Of a DNA stretch of 45,293 nucleotides, positions 1-10,860 are shown one piece after another. Position 1 is the first letter of the stretch. Each line of letters begins with the position of its first letter. The notes beneath the pieces are model-generated. The model was given only the letters and a program-made list of their open reading frames with translations, did no database searches and was not told where the DNA came from. The DNA comes from Welwitschia mirabilis (lineage: Eukaryota > Gnetophyta > Gnetopsida > Welwitschiales), in the NCBI GenBank assembly GCA_051453625.1, contig JBOZIK010000001.1, positions 54,787,244 through 54,832,536 of the forward strand. The letters are read 5' to 3'. Position numbers and translations under genes: made by a program.

Positions 1-950
1 ATAATGCTTAGTTCCTATCAAATACATCAAATACACTCTATAGCTAGAGGCCTCATCACAATGTCCAGCTAATAGAAGAAAAAGTATAAGTAAAAATCAA
101 ATGAATAAAATGATAATTTAGGAGTTAAAAAAGAAGTAGATAAAGTATGTTTCCATGAATGCACTCTACTATAAAGCTCCCTGATATTTGTCGATTTGTC
201 TTCCGTGGTATCTCTGAGAGGTCAAAACCCTCATAGTCTCACCTTGGAAGACCAGTCAGCTCAAAAATAAGGTTTGCAGTCACTCTCATTCTTCTACCCA
301 AAATAAAGCATTGCAATAAAACATCCTAGTGAGAAAAGGATAGAAAAGACCTAAGACATCTAAGAAGTGGTCTAAATCTTGATCTCTTAAGAGTTAGATT
401 ACCTTCCTAAGTTTCCTAAGTTTAGATGTGACTACAGACCTTTCCTGGTACATAGATTTCTTCTCAAACCTATTAGAGAACTTGTTAANNNNNNNNNNAA
501 GCCTCTTTTGCACCTCTCCTGGAAGAGATGAAAACCATTCTAAGACCCTTGAAAGAAAGAGTACTAAGAAAACACTAGATCTGACAACAAGATCTCTAAA
601 TTTTGAGAGAAACTCACTAGATCTAAAGGCTTGGAGGAACTAGAACATGATGAAATTAAGTTAGGATTCTATCTCTTTTATAGACTGAGGGAAATAAGGC
701 AAATTTGAAAAAGAAATTAGGTCTACCGCCTATACTTCCACACTGTAACCTACCAGGTCTAGTCAACCACTTGAACATCTAGTCGACTCATTAAGACATG
801 GGTTTACAGTACTAAAAGGGGTCTGGGCAACCAGGCTCTTAATCCAGTCGACCGACCACATCTAGTTAATCAAATCATAGATTCAGTTAACCACTCTAAA
901 TTTAGCTAGGAGATAGTGTCTTGATCTTTACATCATTTTTATGATAGTTA
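1..950. other. Unassigned, LTR-like DNA left of copia-1
   Basis: No coding motif is visible on either strand. At about 745-895 there are several copies of a GTCGACC/GTTAACC-like motif, such as agtcgactcatt and ccagtcgaccgacc. The LTR of copia-1 (5451-5840) has the same kind of motif array, so this may be an LTR of a related copia element. The 71-codon plus-strand open frame at 428-643 includes ten unknown bases at 489-498 and resembles no protein I know. The copia-1 pre-integrase similarity fades out near 950, so a truncation or insertion boundary is likely about there. Confidence 0.35.
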
Positions 951-959
951 AATTGATTA

Positions 960-1560
960 TTAAAACTAGGGTTTTCATTAGAATTGATAGAATAACATTC
1001 AATTTTATTAAAATATTTTCTAAAGTTTTGGTTTGCATGGAAAGTTTGATCGAATAATTTGACATCTAATCTATAAGCATTATCACTACATTTTACACAA
1101 AAAATAGCAACATTTATTTTCTCATTCTCAACAATTCATTTGGATGTATCAAAGATTATTCTATGCCCTTTATTACAAAGTTGACTAACACTTAGTAAAT
1201 TATACTGTAAATCATTCACATAAAATACATTATCAAGGTTAGATGACATACCTCATTTGATACTTCCTGTACTTTCTTTTTTTGCTATTTGGTTATTTCT
1301 AAAAAATGATTTTTCCTCTGTTTATACTCTTTAGGTTATGAAAACTTGATTTATCTCTTGTCATATGCATTGAGCAGTCACTATCTAGATACCAATTATT
1401 TAAATGTGATTCCCTAAAATCTATCTATATTACAAAGCTTTGGAGATTATTAGCTTTAATCCATTTAGTCTTAATTAAATTAGGTGGTTTTTTTCTCTGA
1501 ATAATCTTAAAAGTAATGATTTTACAATATCAGAAAATAACATTAGATGTCTAACTTTGC
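960..1560 (-). pseudogene. pol: Ty1/copia pol relic (copia-1): protease and GAG-pre-integrase
   Basis: Read on the minus strand, about 1387-1353 gives DSDCSMHMTRDKSSFHN, a decayed form of the copia protease signature (usually DSGCSxHMTGD). It is followed by a run ending VNDLQYNLLSVSQLCNKGHR at about 1230-1160, the classic GAG-pre-integrase block, and by a weaker continuation to about 1040. The protease would cut the gag-pol polyprotein in the particle, and the pre-integrase block leads into the integrase. Frames change between blocks and stops are present, so this is dead. The integrase core, RT and RNase H that should follow to the left are absent, so the element is truncated near 950. The lineage looks SIRE/Maximus-like from the gag next door. 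Confidence 0.85.
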
Positions 1561-1589
1561 AAAAAGATTTAAAATGACTAAATCTATCA

Positions 1590-3740
1590 TAAAAATTGCA
1601 AAAAAGATTAGGCACATACTTACTTGTTTGGTTCACCTATTTTTGTAATATTTGTGCACCAAAACCAATACCTAATTTGTCTCCATTTGATTTTCTTACT
1701 CCAAGCATCTGTTCTAAATTAAATAAACTATCAGAAAATTTATTTACAAAAAATGAAAGATCATTTACCTGAGTAGTTAACTTGATGTTACTAGATTTAA
1801 GTACCTTACACTTCTCTTCCACTTTTTCCTTTTCTTTTATAATGATCTTTATTATTTTATTGATTCTCTTAATGAGCTTCTCACATTTTTCATACTATTC
1901 TTANNNNNNNNNNNNNNNNNNNNNNNNNNNNNNNNNNNNNNNNNNNNNNNNNNNNNNNNNNNNNNNNNNNNNNNNNNNNNNNNNNNNNNNNNNNNNNNNN
2001 NNNNNNNNNNNNNNNNNNNNNNNNNNNNNNNNNNNNNNNNNNNNNNNNNNNNNNNNNNNNNNNNNNNNNNNNNNNNNNNNNNNNNNNNNNNNNNNNNNNN
2101 NNNNNNNNNNNNNNNNNNNNNNNNNNNNNNNNNNNNNNNNNNNNNNNNNNNNNNNNNNNNNNNNNNNNNNNNNNNNNNNNNNNNNNNNNNNNNNNNNNNN
2201 NNNNNNNNNNNNNNNNNNNNNNNNNNNNNNNNNNNNNNNNNNNNNNNNNNNNNNNNNNNNNNNNNNNNTTACAAAAAAGATTAGGCACATACTTACTTAT
2301 TTGGTTTACTTATTTTTGTGATATTTGTGCACCAAAGCCAATACCTAATTTGTCTCCATTTGATTTTCTTACTCCAAGCATTTGTTCTAAATTAAATAAA
2401 CTATCAGAAAATTTATTTACAAAAAATGAAAAATCATTTAACTGAGTAGTTAACTTGATGTTACTAGATTTAAGCACCTTGCACTTCTCTTTCACTTTCT
2501 CCTTTTCTTTTATAATGATCTTTATCATTTTATTGATTCTCTTGATGAACTTCTTACATTCTTCATACTGTTCTTAGCATGTGTTTTCTATCTCATTTTC
2601 TTCTTCAACAATCATATTTAAATCATTTGACATTGAAGTACTAGGCACATTTTTGAGTGATGGTATTAGAGCCATGAAAGATAACCTCCTATCACTATCT
2701 GATCCATGATATGAGTAGTTCTTCTCATATTCATTATCTTCATTATCCCAAGTTGCCATGAATGAAGAGTTTTTAGACTTCTTGTTTTATCTCCTTGTGT
2801 TGGAACATTCATTGTCTATATGTCCAAATCCTTTGCATGAATAATACTAGATTTTATTTTCCTTTTCTTGCTCCTTTTTTTATTTTGGATTGCTTCTCCT
2901 TGAATTTTTACTTGATTCTCCTTCCTTTTTCTTGTAAAGAAACTTTTTGAATTGCATAGGATAGAAAAGTCACATCATCATCATCAAGTTTTTTATCTGA
3001 CTTGTTTGATCAGTAGTCTTTCTGCACACATTTTAAAGCAATACCTTTTTTCTATCTTTAGTAAATTTAAGCTTATAGGTTTAAATATTACCTTGAAGTT
3101 CTTCCAATTCCATGACATTGATGTTTTTATATTCTTTTATGGTTGTCACCTTCAGTTTGAATCTCTTATGTAGGGATCTTAAAACTTTTCTTACCACTTT
3201 TCTTTCCTCTAGTGTTCTTCGAGGCTTGTCATTAAGTTTATTATATCTGTAAGTCTAGTAAAAAATTCTTTTAAGGTTTCTTCATCATACATATAAATAT
3301 CTTCAAATTTATAAATAAGCATTTGAAGTTTTACTTTTTTAATAATAGATGTTTCTTTATGTGCCATTTCTAGAATATCCCAACCTTTCTTAGCATGGTT
3401 ATAGTTCAGGATTCTTTTAAATTCTTTTGTATATACTATACAAAAAATAGTATTAAGAGCACAGGCATCAATGGTAGCTTTTACTTTATCTGTGGGTGTC
3501 CATTGATCTTGGAATTTGGAAACTATGATGGTGTGATATTTGCATTTGTTTATGTTATTATAGGCATGGTATGACCTTTGTAAATGACTTTCTCTATATC
3601 GACATCTAGGGACCTAAGAAATATTCTTATCCTAGCTTTCTAATAGGCATAGCTTGAATCATCGAATATAGGTGGATGATTAGTTGAAAATCCATCAGAT
3701 GGTTACTCATTTTTAGGGTACTACAGTCTAGATCTGTTAA
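1590..3740 (-). pseudogene. gag: Ty1/copia gag relic (copia-1)
   Basis: Gag is the nucleocapsid polyprotein that packages the element RNA. Minus-strand blocks appear in the expected order: a UBN2-type gag segment with DEETLKEFFTRLTDI near 3300-3240; a decayed CCHC knuckle at 2846-2805; MATWDNEDNEYEKNY from 2759; and a coiled-coil-like segment with NKFSDSLFNLEQMLGVRKS at about 2420-2350. In the knuckle (YYSCKGFGHIDNEC) the first Cys has become Tyr and a stop lies just before it, both fitting G-to-A or C-to-T change. The coiled-coil segment occurs twice (1637-1822 and 2310-2528), once on each side of the N gap at 1904-2268, which I attribute to an unmerged assembly overlap. The MATWD segment and GFGH knuckle point to the SIRE/Maximus group. 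Confidence 0.88.
1596..2576. repeat. Duplicated gap flanks, pair 1 (gap 1904-2268)
   Basis: Bases 1596-1903 recur as 2269-2576, both 308 bp by my count and differing at scattered bases. The left copy stops at the gap exactly where the right copy's repeated part ends. The repeat is inside copia-1 gag. It is best read as an overlap between two contigs, or two haplotypes, set in tandem. Confidence 0.85.
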
Positions 3741-3762
3741 AATCTATTCAAGAATAATCAAA

Positions 3763-3774
3763 GCTCTAATACCA
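3763..3774 (-). other. Primer-binding site of copia-1 (initiator Met-tRNA type)
   Basis: The minus strand reads TGGTATTAGAGC, one transition from TGGTATCAGAGC, which is complementary to the 3' end of plant initiator tRNA-Met and is the usual copia primer site. It lies two bases inside the LTR end at 3777, as expected, and fixes both the orientation (minus) and the inner edge of the LTR. The one change is C to T. Confidence 0.9.
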
Positions 3775-3829
3775 AATGATAGAATCAAGAATCCTAGAGG
3801 GGGAAGGAAGTGAATATATTTTTCCAACA

Positions 3830-4257
3830 CTTAAGCACAAATCTAAAATATTTAAATCAACCTAAAACATAGCTTACATATGAAAATAATCAAATCAAGA
3901 ATGTGCATACAATAATAAAAAACTAAAGTAAAGAATAAAAAAAATAAAATGCACAAACTACTAATTTTATGCACGTAATAGTGGTCTAGGAACTNNNNNN
4001 NNNNNNNNNNNNNNNNNNNNNNNNNNNNNNNNNNNNNNNNNNNNNNNNNNNNNNNNNNNNNNNNNNNNNNNNNNNNNNNNNNNNNNNNNNNNNNCTTAAG
4101 AACAAATCTAAAATATTTAAATCAACCTAAAACATAGCTTACATATGAAAATAACCAAATCAAGAATGTGCATACAATAATAAAAAATTAAAGTAAAAAA
4201 AAAAAATGCACAAACTACCAATTTTATGCACGTAAGATTTATAGTGGTCTAGGAAAT
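3830..4257. repeat. Duplicated gap flanks, pair 2 (gap 3995-4094)
   Basis: 3830-3994 recurs as 4095-4257, beginning cttaag in both copies, with small indels in A-runs and about 7 extra bases (gattt region) in the right copy. The gap is exactly 100 N, the usual placeholder for unknown size. It is inside the copia-1 LTR. Confidence 0.88.
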
Positions 4258-4329
4258 CCCCTACTCCACTCTTAATGATCAGCTTCTTTCAAGCTTGATC
4301 TTGGATCTCTGTTACTCCACATATTTTTC

Positions 4330-5065
4330 NNNNNNNNNNNNNNNNNNNNNNNNNNNNNNNNNNNNNNNNNNNNNNNNNNNNNNNNNNNNNNNNNNNNNNN
4401 NNNNNNNNNNNNNNNNNNNNNNNNNNNNNNNNNNNNNNNNNNNNNNNNNNNNNNNNNNNNNNNNNNNNNNNNNNNNNNNNNNNNNNNNNNNNNNNNNNNN
4501 NNNNNNNNNNNNNNNNNNNNNNNNNNNNNNNNNNNNNNNNNNNNNNNNNNNNNNNNNNNNNNNNNNNNNNNNNNNNNNNNNNNNNNNNNNNNNNNNNNNN
4601 NNNNNNNNNNNNNNNNNNNNNNNNNNNNNNNNNNNNNNNNNNNNNNNNNNNNNNNNNNNNNNNNNNNNNNNNNNNNNNNNNNNNNNNNNNNNNNNNNNNN
4701 NNNNNNNNNNNNNNNNNNNNNNNNNNNNNNNNNNNNNNNNNNNNNNNNNNNNNNNNNNNNNNNNNNNNNNNNNNNNNNNNNNNNNNNNNNNNNNNNNNNN
4801 NNNNNNNNNNNNNNNNNNNNNNNNNNNNNNNNNNNNNNNNNNNNNNNNNNNNNNNNNNNNNNNNNNNNNNNNNNNNNNNNNNNNNNNNNNNNNNNNNNNN
4901 NNNNNNNNNNNNNNNNNNNNNNNNNNNNNNNNNNNNNNNNNNNNNNNNNNNNNNNNNNNNNNNNNNNNNNNNNNNNNNNNNNNNNNNNNNNNNNNNNNNN
5001 NNNNNNNNNNNNNNNNNNNNNNNNNNNNNNNNNNNNNNNNNNNNNNNNNNNNNNNNNNNNNNNNN
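4330..5065. other. Assembly gap of 736 N
   Basis: Unknown sequence inside the copia-1 LTR. Unlike most other gaps in the window, I see no repeated flank around it. The two long open frames that span it consist of unknown residues and carry no information. Confidence 0.95.
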
Positions 5066-5318
5066 TGAATGTGATGTAGTGATGCCTTGATCGCTTAGAT
5101 ATCACATGTTCTATAGCATTACAAGGAATGGAGCTCTTCTCCAATAGATCATAATGATAAAGCTCTTAGATCTAATTTTGAATGAAGCTCTTGTGTTAAT
5201 GATAGATCTCCTCACTTAGATGTGACTAATGAACGTACACCTTGAGCTTTTAGATCCACAATGATTATGCTAAGTAATAACAATGCCAAAAGATCTCTAT
5301 ATCAACAATAGCATAGCC

Positions 5319-5325
5319 ATTTATA
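5319..5325 (-). promoter_or_regulatory. TATA-like box in copia-1 LTR
   Basis: The minus strand reads CTATTATAAATGGC, giving TATAAAT about 670 bases into the LTR in the element's direction. That places it at the U3/R side, where an LTR promoter is expected. Inferred from position and motif only. Confidence 0.45.
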
Positions 5326-5450
5326 ATAGAGGGCTAATAGGGTTTATTACAAATGAATTTGCCTCCAATAGCTATAAACGGCTAGAAAATGACTAGTTAA
5401 TGGCTAGGAAATGGATACATAATGTTTAAAAATTTTTCTTTTCTGCGTCA

Positions 5451-5840
5451 TTCAATTGACTCCATAAAAATCTAGTTGACCCCATGTGATGCAATGAATT
5501 ACTTAGGTCACTCAAAAGAGAAATTCGATTGCCCTAGGTTTTTATGTCTCTAATTTCGGTTAATCACATTTGGATCTAGTAAATCCTAATCCGGTCAATT
5601 CAATACTAGGTCCAGTTGACCTCTTGCCTCTCGGTCTGAGTCTATTACCTATCAGTTTCTCAAATTTGGTTAATCCCATGAAAATCCAGTCGATCCCTTT
5701 TCATTCGGTCTAAGGATACTGACTTTCAAGTTACAGGTCAGTCAATGTCATTAGAATCAGGTTGATCCTCTGGGTTTAATCCATTTTACTTGTGATAGCT
5801 TCACATGTGATCAGCCCCTTTAGAATTCGGTCGACCCCCA
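5451..5840. repeat. Array of degenerate GGTCGACC-like motifs in copia-1 LTR
   Basis: Around fourteen short motifs recur every 20-40 bases, for example agttgacccc, ttcggttaatc, ccggtcaattc, ccagttgacctc, ccagtcgatccc and ttcggtcgaccccc. All can be derived from a GGTCGACC-like core by C-to-T or G-to-A change. A second copy of part of the array is at 7148-7380, because of the gap duplication. Confidence 0.7.
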
Positions 5841-5992
5841 CTAGAGGATAAAATATCTTAGCATGTTTCTGATACATATTTTGGTTCAATGCTTCTAACC
5901 TGTAAAACTCAATATCATCTACACAAAACACATAACATTTACACTATATAAGAGATATTAGTTTGATATCAATTGGCAAATATAATCTAACA

Positions 5993-6483
5993 ATAAATTT
6001 TCTTAGTAAAAATTATAAAATCATTTGATAAAAAATGCATAATAGTATGAAAAAACTCATAAATTACTATTCAAATAGGTAATGATTATGATGATGTCAA
6101 GTATGTCTAATGTTAAAAAATGACTGATAAGATTAAAATTTATTGAAACATGAAATCACTAGATCATGCATTAAAACAACACCATAATCCAAAAAGGTAT
6201 AACGATCATGTGAAAGTACTGTTTCCAAACTTAGTTTAAAATAAGCAATACCTCTGATAACACTAGGAGATTCATTGATCTTGTAGCCTCTAAATAGTAA
6301 TTATTTCTTTATAATGAGGGAATTGTAACAACTATTTGAAGAGTAAGAACCCATACAACATGACCAATTGACACCCTAGTGGAGTTCCCATAGCTTTGAT
6401 ACTGCGCTGCAAAAGGCCCCTTTAGGGTAAATATGCCCCAATGCACTTATGGTAGGACTCATAATTTAGTTAGATAAAAAAAC
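5993..6483 (-). mobile_element. 3' LTR fragment of gypsy-1
   Basis: On the minus strand the LTR starts TGTTTTTTTATCTAACT just after a purine tract and runs left until the copia-1 LTR cuts in at 5992. The stretch 6240-6480 matches gypsy-2 at 39887-40120, including the tcattgatct...tagcctctaa block and the ggagttcccatagct block. A second copy from the gap duplication lies at about 7532-8030. The part 5993-6240 has no counterpart in gypsy-2, because that copy is cut off by copia-2. Confidence 0.65.
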
Positions 6484-6536
6484 ACTACTTCTTATTTTTT
6501 TCTTCTTTATTTTTCTTTTCTTTTCTTTTTCTTTTT
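6484..6536 (-). other. Polypurine tract of gypsy-1
   Basis: The plus strand is a pyrimidine run rich in tttctttt, so the minus strand is a purine run. The duplicate at about 8028-8084 reads AAAAAGAAGAAGAAG followed by TG on the minus strand, the normal arrangement of second-strand primer and LTR start. Confidence 0.65.
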
Positions 6537-8600
6537 TAGTTTTAGTAAAAATAATGCCACATGACTAAGTACTTATAGTAAAAGTGAAGTAATAAAGTGA
6601 GAAATAAGTAAGAGCATGCATGAATAACTAAATACTCATACCATTGAAAGAGAATAGTTCATAGACATACAAATGTCTTAAAATTGGGTGAATCGAATCT
6701 TATCATTTTAAAATTTCTATGAATAAGACTACTAATCATGATAACTTTATAAAGTAATATATAAGTTAAGTTAAAAATATTTAAGTAATATTATGATGTC
6801 TATTCAAGGAATCAGTTAAGAAGAAATTTAAATAATGATAGGAAGAAAGTCCTCCACATTAAGAGGGGCTTCCAAGACAAGTTATTCTATCATGTTTAAG
6901 ATTTAATTAGTATATGATTCATAAATTTCCAACCTTTGTTCATTAACTTTTTGAATTTTCCTACTGTTTAGATTCTATATTTTAACTAAGCCATTAAAAT
7001 GTACTTTTTCTACAAAATAAGAATCTAAACATTTAGAGGTTAACTTANNNNNNNNNNNNNNNNNNNNNNNNNNNNNNNNNNNNNNNNNNNNNNNNNNNNN
7101 NNNNNNNNNNNNNNNNNNNNNNNNNNNNNNNNNNNNNNNNNNNNNNNATACTAGGTCCGGTCGACCTCTTGCCTTTCGATCTGAGTCTATTGCCTGTTAG
7201 TTCCTCAAATTTGGTTAATCCCATGAAAATCCAATCGATCCCTTTTCATTCAGTCTAGGGATACTGACTTTCAGCTTACAGGTCAATTGATGCCATTAGA
7301 ATTAGGTTGATCCTTTGGGTTCAATCCATTTTACTTGTGATAGCTTCACATGCGATCAACCCCTTTAGGAACCAGTCAATCCCCACTAGAGGATAAAATA
7401 TCTTAGCATGTTTCTGATGCATATTTTGGTTTAATGCTTCTAACCTGTAAAACTCAATATCATCTGCACAAAACACATAACATTTACACTATATAATAGA
7501 TATTAGTTTGATATCAATTATCAAATATAATCTAACAATAAATTTTCTTGGTAAAAATTATAAAATCATTTGATAAAAAATGCATAATAGTATGCAAAAA
7601 TTCATAAATTACTTTTCAAATAGGTAATGATTATGATGATGTCAAGTATGTCTAATGTTAAAAAATGACTGATAAGATTAAAATTTATTAAAACATGAAA
7701 TCACTAGATCATGCATTAAAACAACACCATAATCCAAAAAGGTATAATGATCATGTGAAAGTACTATATGCAAACTTAGTTTAAAATAAGCAATACCTCT
7801 GATAATACTAGGAGAATCATTGATCTTATAGCCTCTAAATAGTAATTATTTCTTCATGATGAGGGGATTGTAACAACTATTAGAAGAGTAAGAAATCACA
7901 CAACATGGCCAATTGACACCCTAGTGGAGTTCCCATAGCTTTGATACTGTGCTGCCAAAGGCCCCTTTAGGGGAAATATGCCCCAATGCACTTATGATAG
8001 GACTCATGATTTAGTTAGATTAAAAAACACTTCTTCTTCTTTTTTTCTTCTTTATTTTTCTTTTCTTTTCTTTTTCTTTTTTAGTTGTAGTGAAAATAAT
8101 GCTACATGACCAAGTACTTATAGGAATAAAAGTGAAGTAATAAAGTGAAAAACAAGTAAGAGCATGCATGAATAACTAAATACTCATATCATTGAAAGAT
8201 AATAGTTCATAGACATACAAATGTCTTAAAATTGGATGAATCTAATCTTATCATTTTAAAATTCCTATGTACAAGACTACTAATCATGATAACTTTATAA
8301 ATTAATATATAAGTCAAGTTAAAAATATTTAAGTGATATTATGATATCTACTTGAGGAATCAGTTAAGAAGAAATTTAAACAATGATAGGAAGAAAGTTC
8401 TTCTTATTAAGAGGGGCTTCGAAGATAAGTTCTTCTATCATGTTTAAGATTTAATTAGTATATGATTCATAAATTTTCAACCTTTGTCCATTGACTTTTT
8501 GAATTTTCCTACTATTTATATTATAGATTTTAACTAAGCCATTAAAATGTACTTTTTCTACAAAATAAGAATCTAAACATTTAGAGGTTAACTTATTATT
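6537..8600 (-). pseudogene. pol: C-terminal end of gypsy-1 pol and 3' untranslated part
   Basis: Just after integrase, Athila-like polyproteins end with a chromatin-side tail carrying VNGQRLK. Here the minus strand at about 8502-8478 reads QKVNGQRLKIY with no break; the other gap copy is near 6955-6930. Left of this the sequence is AT-rich and non-coding down to the purine tract. Because of the N gap at 7048-7147, both the LTR piece and this tail are present twice, and only one set should be counted. Confidence 0.7.
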
Positions 8601-8639
8601 TAAAAGGTGTACTTAATTATTATATAAAAGGATAAGTTG

Positions 8640-9490
8640 ACAATGTTTAAATTGCTTATGGACAATCTTTTTATCATGTTTGAACTTAGCATGAGCTTTA
8701 CAAATGAGTTGATGATGTATAGCATGGGTATGCCTTTTATCTAAATAGTCATTTTGAGTTAATTAAATATTAAGATTTTCATTCAAATTTACAAGTTAAG
8801 TTGATAGATGAATTGATAGAAGTTATAGCAAGCATCAACTACAAGATAAAAACCTTTTCATACATAAGTTTATAAGTGAAAAACCTCAAGAGTTTTACTG
8901 ATTAGTATAGTAAGCTGAAAGAACACCATTGAGTTCAAAAGAAGGCATCTTTTTAATTTATTTATTTACATTTTTAGCTTAGCCATTAGTTTGTTTATAA
9001 TAAGCACATGCAATTCTATGTTTAATTTCAATGGATAAAAGAAGTTTTCAAAAAATGTAATTAATAAAATGAGTTTTTTGATTATTAGTAATGATTTTAG
9101 AAAAACCAAAACATTTAAAGATATCAATTCCAATAAAATTGCAAACAATGTAGACATCATTGTTGGTAATGGTGAAAGCTTTAACTCATTTAATAATATA
9201 ATTAACAACCACTACGATGTAGTTTTTATTATGAGAAGGTGGTTTCATAGGACCTATAAAATCAATCCCTCAATAATCAAGGTTGATCTTCAAGTATAGG
9301 TTTAATGGATATATACTAAAATTATTTAAGCTACCATAATGTTGACAAGTATTACACCTTCTAGTAAAATTAAAAGAGTCTTTGAAAAGGGTAGGCAATA
9401 GAAACTAGAGTAAAGAATTTTCTTTGCAGTCTTTTAATCACTAAAGTATCCCATACATTCCCCATTATGAAAGAGGTTAAGGATCTCTAT
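8640..9490 (-). pseudogene. pol: Ty3/gypsy integrase relic (gypsy-1)
   Basis: Integrase inserts the element cDNA into the chromosome. On the minus strand the zinc-finger half is seen as RCNTCQHYGSL at about 9364-9332, then the catalytic core from about 9240 to 8970: NYIVVVVNYIIK, then NFIGIDIFKCFGF, KTHFINYIF, and CAYYKQTNGQAKNVNK. The first catalytic Asp (normally in VDYVSKW) is Asn and the Trp after it is a stop. The second (ISDGG) reads TNNQ. Frameshifts separate the finger from the core. The wording is closest to the Athila/Tat branch. The plus-strand open frame at 9069-9299 and the minus-strand one at 8966-9208 are shadows of this relic or parts of it. Confidence 0.88.
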
Positions 9491-9590
9491 GTTTTTTCAT
9501 TTAGGCATATATTTATGCATGATTTAATCTTTTTATGTTTAGTAAAGATGGGGTTCATTTCACTTATAGTCACTAATTCTATGAAGAAAA

Positions 9591-10860
9591 TATTTTTATT
9601 GGTTATGATTCTCATGGTAACAAGATAGTTCATAATGTTAGGATACCAAAAAGTGAAATGATTAGAAGAAATAAAATAAATTTGTTTAATAGCAAATAGT
9701 TCATTTAGAAAGATTCATTTATGGAAAGTTCATCATGAGAGCAAGAGAGTTAAATGATCTACAACACTATTATGTTTTTTAGCTTTGTTGACAAGGGTAA
9801 GATTGAATTCTTACATGAGAAGAATCCATCTAATAAGTTTGACACTAGAATATTTCTCAGTCATAATATAGCATATGACTGTATGATCTATGTGAACATT
9901 AATATGAAAGTCAAGAAGATAGTATCTAAGATGATCAATGGAAAAGATGATGGCAAGAATCTTCCTTTCAGTAGTAGTATAGTTGGATTATGTTTTAGAC
10001 AATGTTTTACAAAGGTAGGATGTGACTTAAAGACCATTTTTATGTTTTTGATCAAGAACTCCATCCACAATAATGTTACTTACATCACACATGAGTTCAA
10101 AATTTTTAGTCCAATGAGGACATATAACAATAGATCCAGAAGAAATTTNNNNNNNNNNNNNNNNNNNNNNNNNNNNNNNNNNNNNNNNNNNNNNNNNNNN
10201 NNNNNNNNNNNNNNNNNNNNNNNNNNNNNNNNNNNNNNNNNNNNNNNNTTTTTATTGGTTATTATTCTAATGTTAAGGTGTTTTCATGGTAAAAAGGTAG
10301 TTCATAATGTTAGGATACCAAAAAGTAAAATGATTAGAAGAGATAGCATAAATTTGTTTAATAGCAAATAGTTCATCTAGAAAGAGTCATTTATGGAAAG
10401 TTCATCATGAGAGCAAGATAGTTAAATGATCTACAACACTATTATGTTTTTTAGCTTTGTTGACAATGGTAAGATTGAATTCTTATATGATAAGAATCCA
10501 TCTAATAAGTTTGACACTAGAATATTTCTCAGTCATAATATAGAATATGACTATATGATCTATGTGAACATCAATATGAAAGTCAAGAAGATAGTATCTA
10601 AGATGATCAATGAAAAAGATGATGGCAAGAATCTCCCTTTCAGTAGTAGTTTAGTTGGATTATGTCTTAGANNNNNNNNNNTAGACAATGTTTTACTAAG
10701 GTAGGATGTGACTTAAAGACCATTTTCACATTTTTGATCAAGAATCCCATCCACAATAATGTTACTTACATCACACATGAGTTTAAAATTTTTAGTCCAA
10801 TGAGGATATATAACAATAGATCCGAAAGAAACTTTATCCTTAAGTGTGTTAAAAGCAAGT
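9591..10860 (-). pseudogene. pol: RNase H relic (gypsy-1), present twice across a gap
   Basis: RNase H removes the RNA template during cDNA synthesis. The minus strand gives, from right to left, QLAFNTLKDKVSFGSIVIYP, KNFKLMCDVSNIIVDGILDQ, TTTEREILAIIF, HINVHIDH and KLIRWILII. These are the order and wording of a Ty3/gypsy RNase H followed by its tail. The Asp of CDAS is kept as CDVS. A 100-N gap (10149-10248) and a 10-N gap (10672-10681) interrupt it, and 9593-10148 is repeated after the first. The plus-strand open frames at 9754-10371 and 10426-10704 are antisense shadows. Confidence 0.88.
9593..10833. repeat. Duplicated gap flanks, pair 4 (gap 10149-10248)
   Basis: 9593-10148 recurs as 10249-10833. 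The right copy carries an extra piece of about 11 bases near 10270 and its own 10-N gap. Both lie in the same RNase H relic. Confidence 0.87.

Larger units (their letters stand above)
3777..5992 (-). mobile_element. 5' LTR of copia-1
   Basis: The plus-strand text starts TGATAGAATC directly after the primer site and ends TATAATCTAACA at 5992, so in the element's direction the LTR runs TGTTAGATTATA...GATTCTATCA with TG...CA ends. It is about 2.2 kb as assembled, but holds two gaps (3995-4094 and 4330-5065) and a duplicated flank, so its true length is unknown. It contains a TATA-like box at 5319-5325, AACGGCTAG-type short repeats near 5376-5415 and an array of GGTCGACC-like motifs at 5451-5840. 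The partner 3' LTR is outside the window or lost. The LTR borders gypsy-1 at 5993, which suggests copia-1 inserted into the end of that element. Confidence 0.85.
5603..8595. repeat. Duplicated gap flanks, pair 3 (gap 7048-7147)
   Basis: 5603-7047 recurs as 7148-8595, about 1.45 kb, the longest such pair here. The copies differ at scattered substitutions and small indels. The repeat crosses the boundary between the copia-1 LTR and gypsy-1 (5992/5993, seen again near 7531). Both copies therefore carry the same insertion junction, which argues for allelic or overlapping contigs and not for two independent elements. Confidence 0.9.

Noticed and set aside
4272-5144. A 290-codon minus-strand frame
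   Set aside because: Nearly all residues are unknown bases in a 736-N gap. The real parts lie in a copia LTR.
5603-8595. A 1.45-kb tandem duplication, as evidence of recent segmental duplication
   Set aside because: It sits exactly around a 100-N gap and carries the same element junction in both copies, which fits an assembly artefact better.
9754-10704. Two similar plus-strand open frames (205 and 92 codons)
   Set aside because: They are antisense to a clear RNase H relic on the minus strand and are alike only because of the gap duplication.
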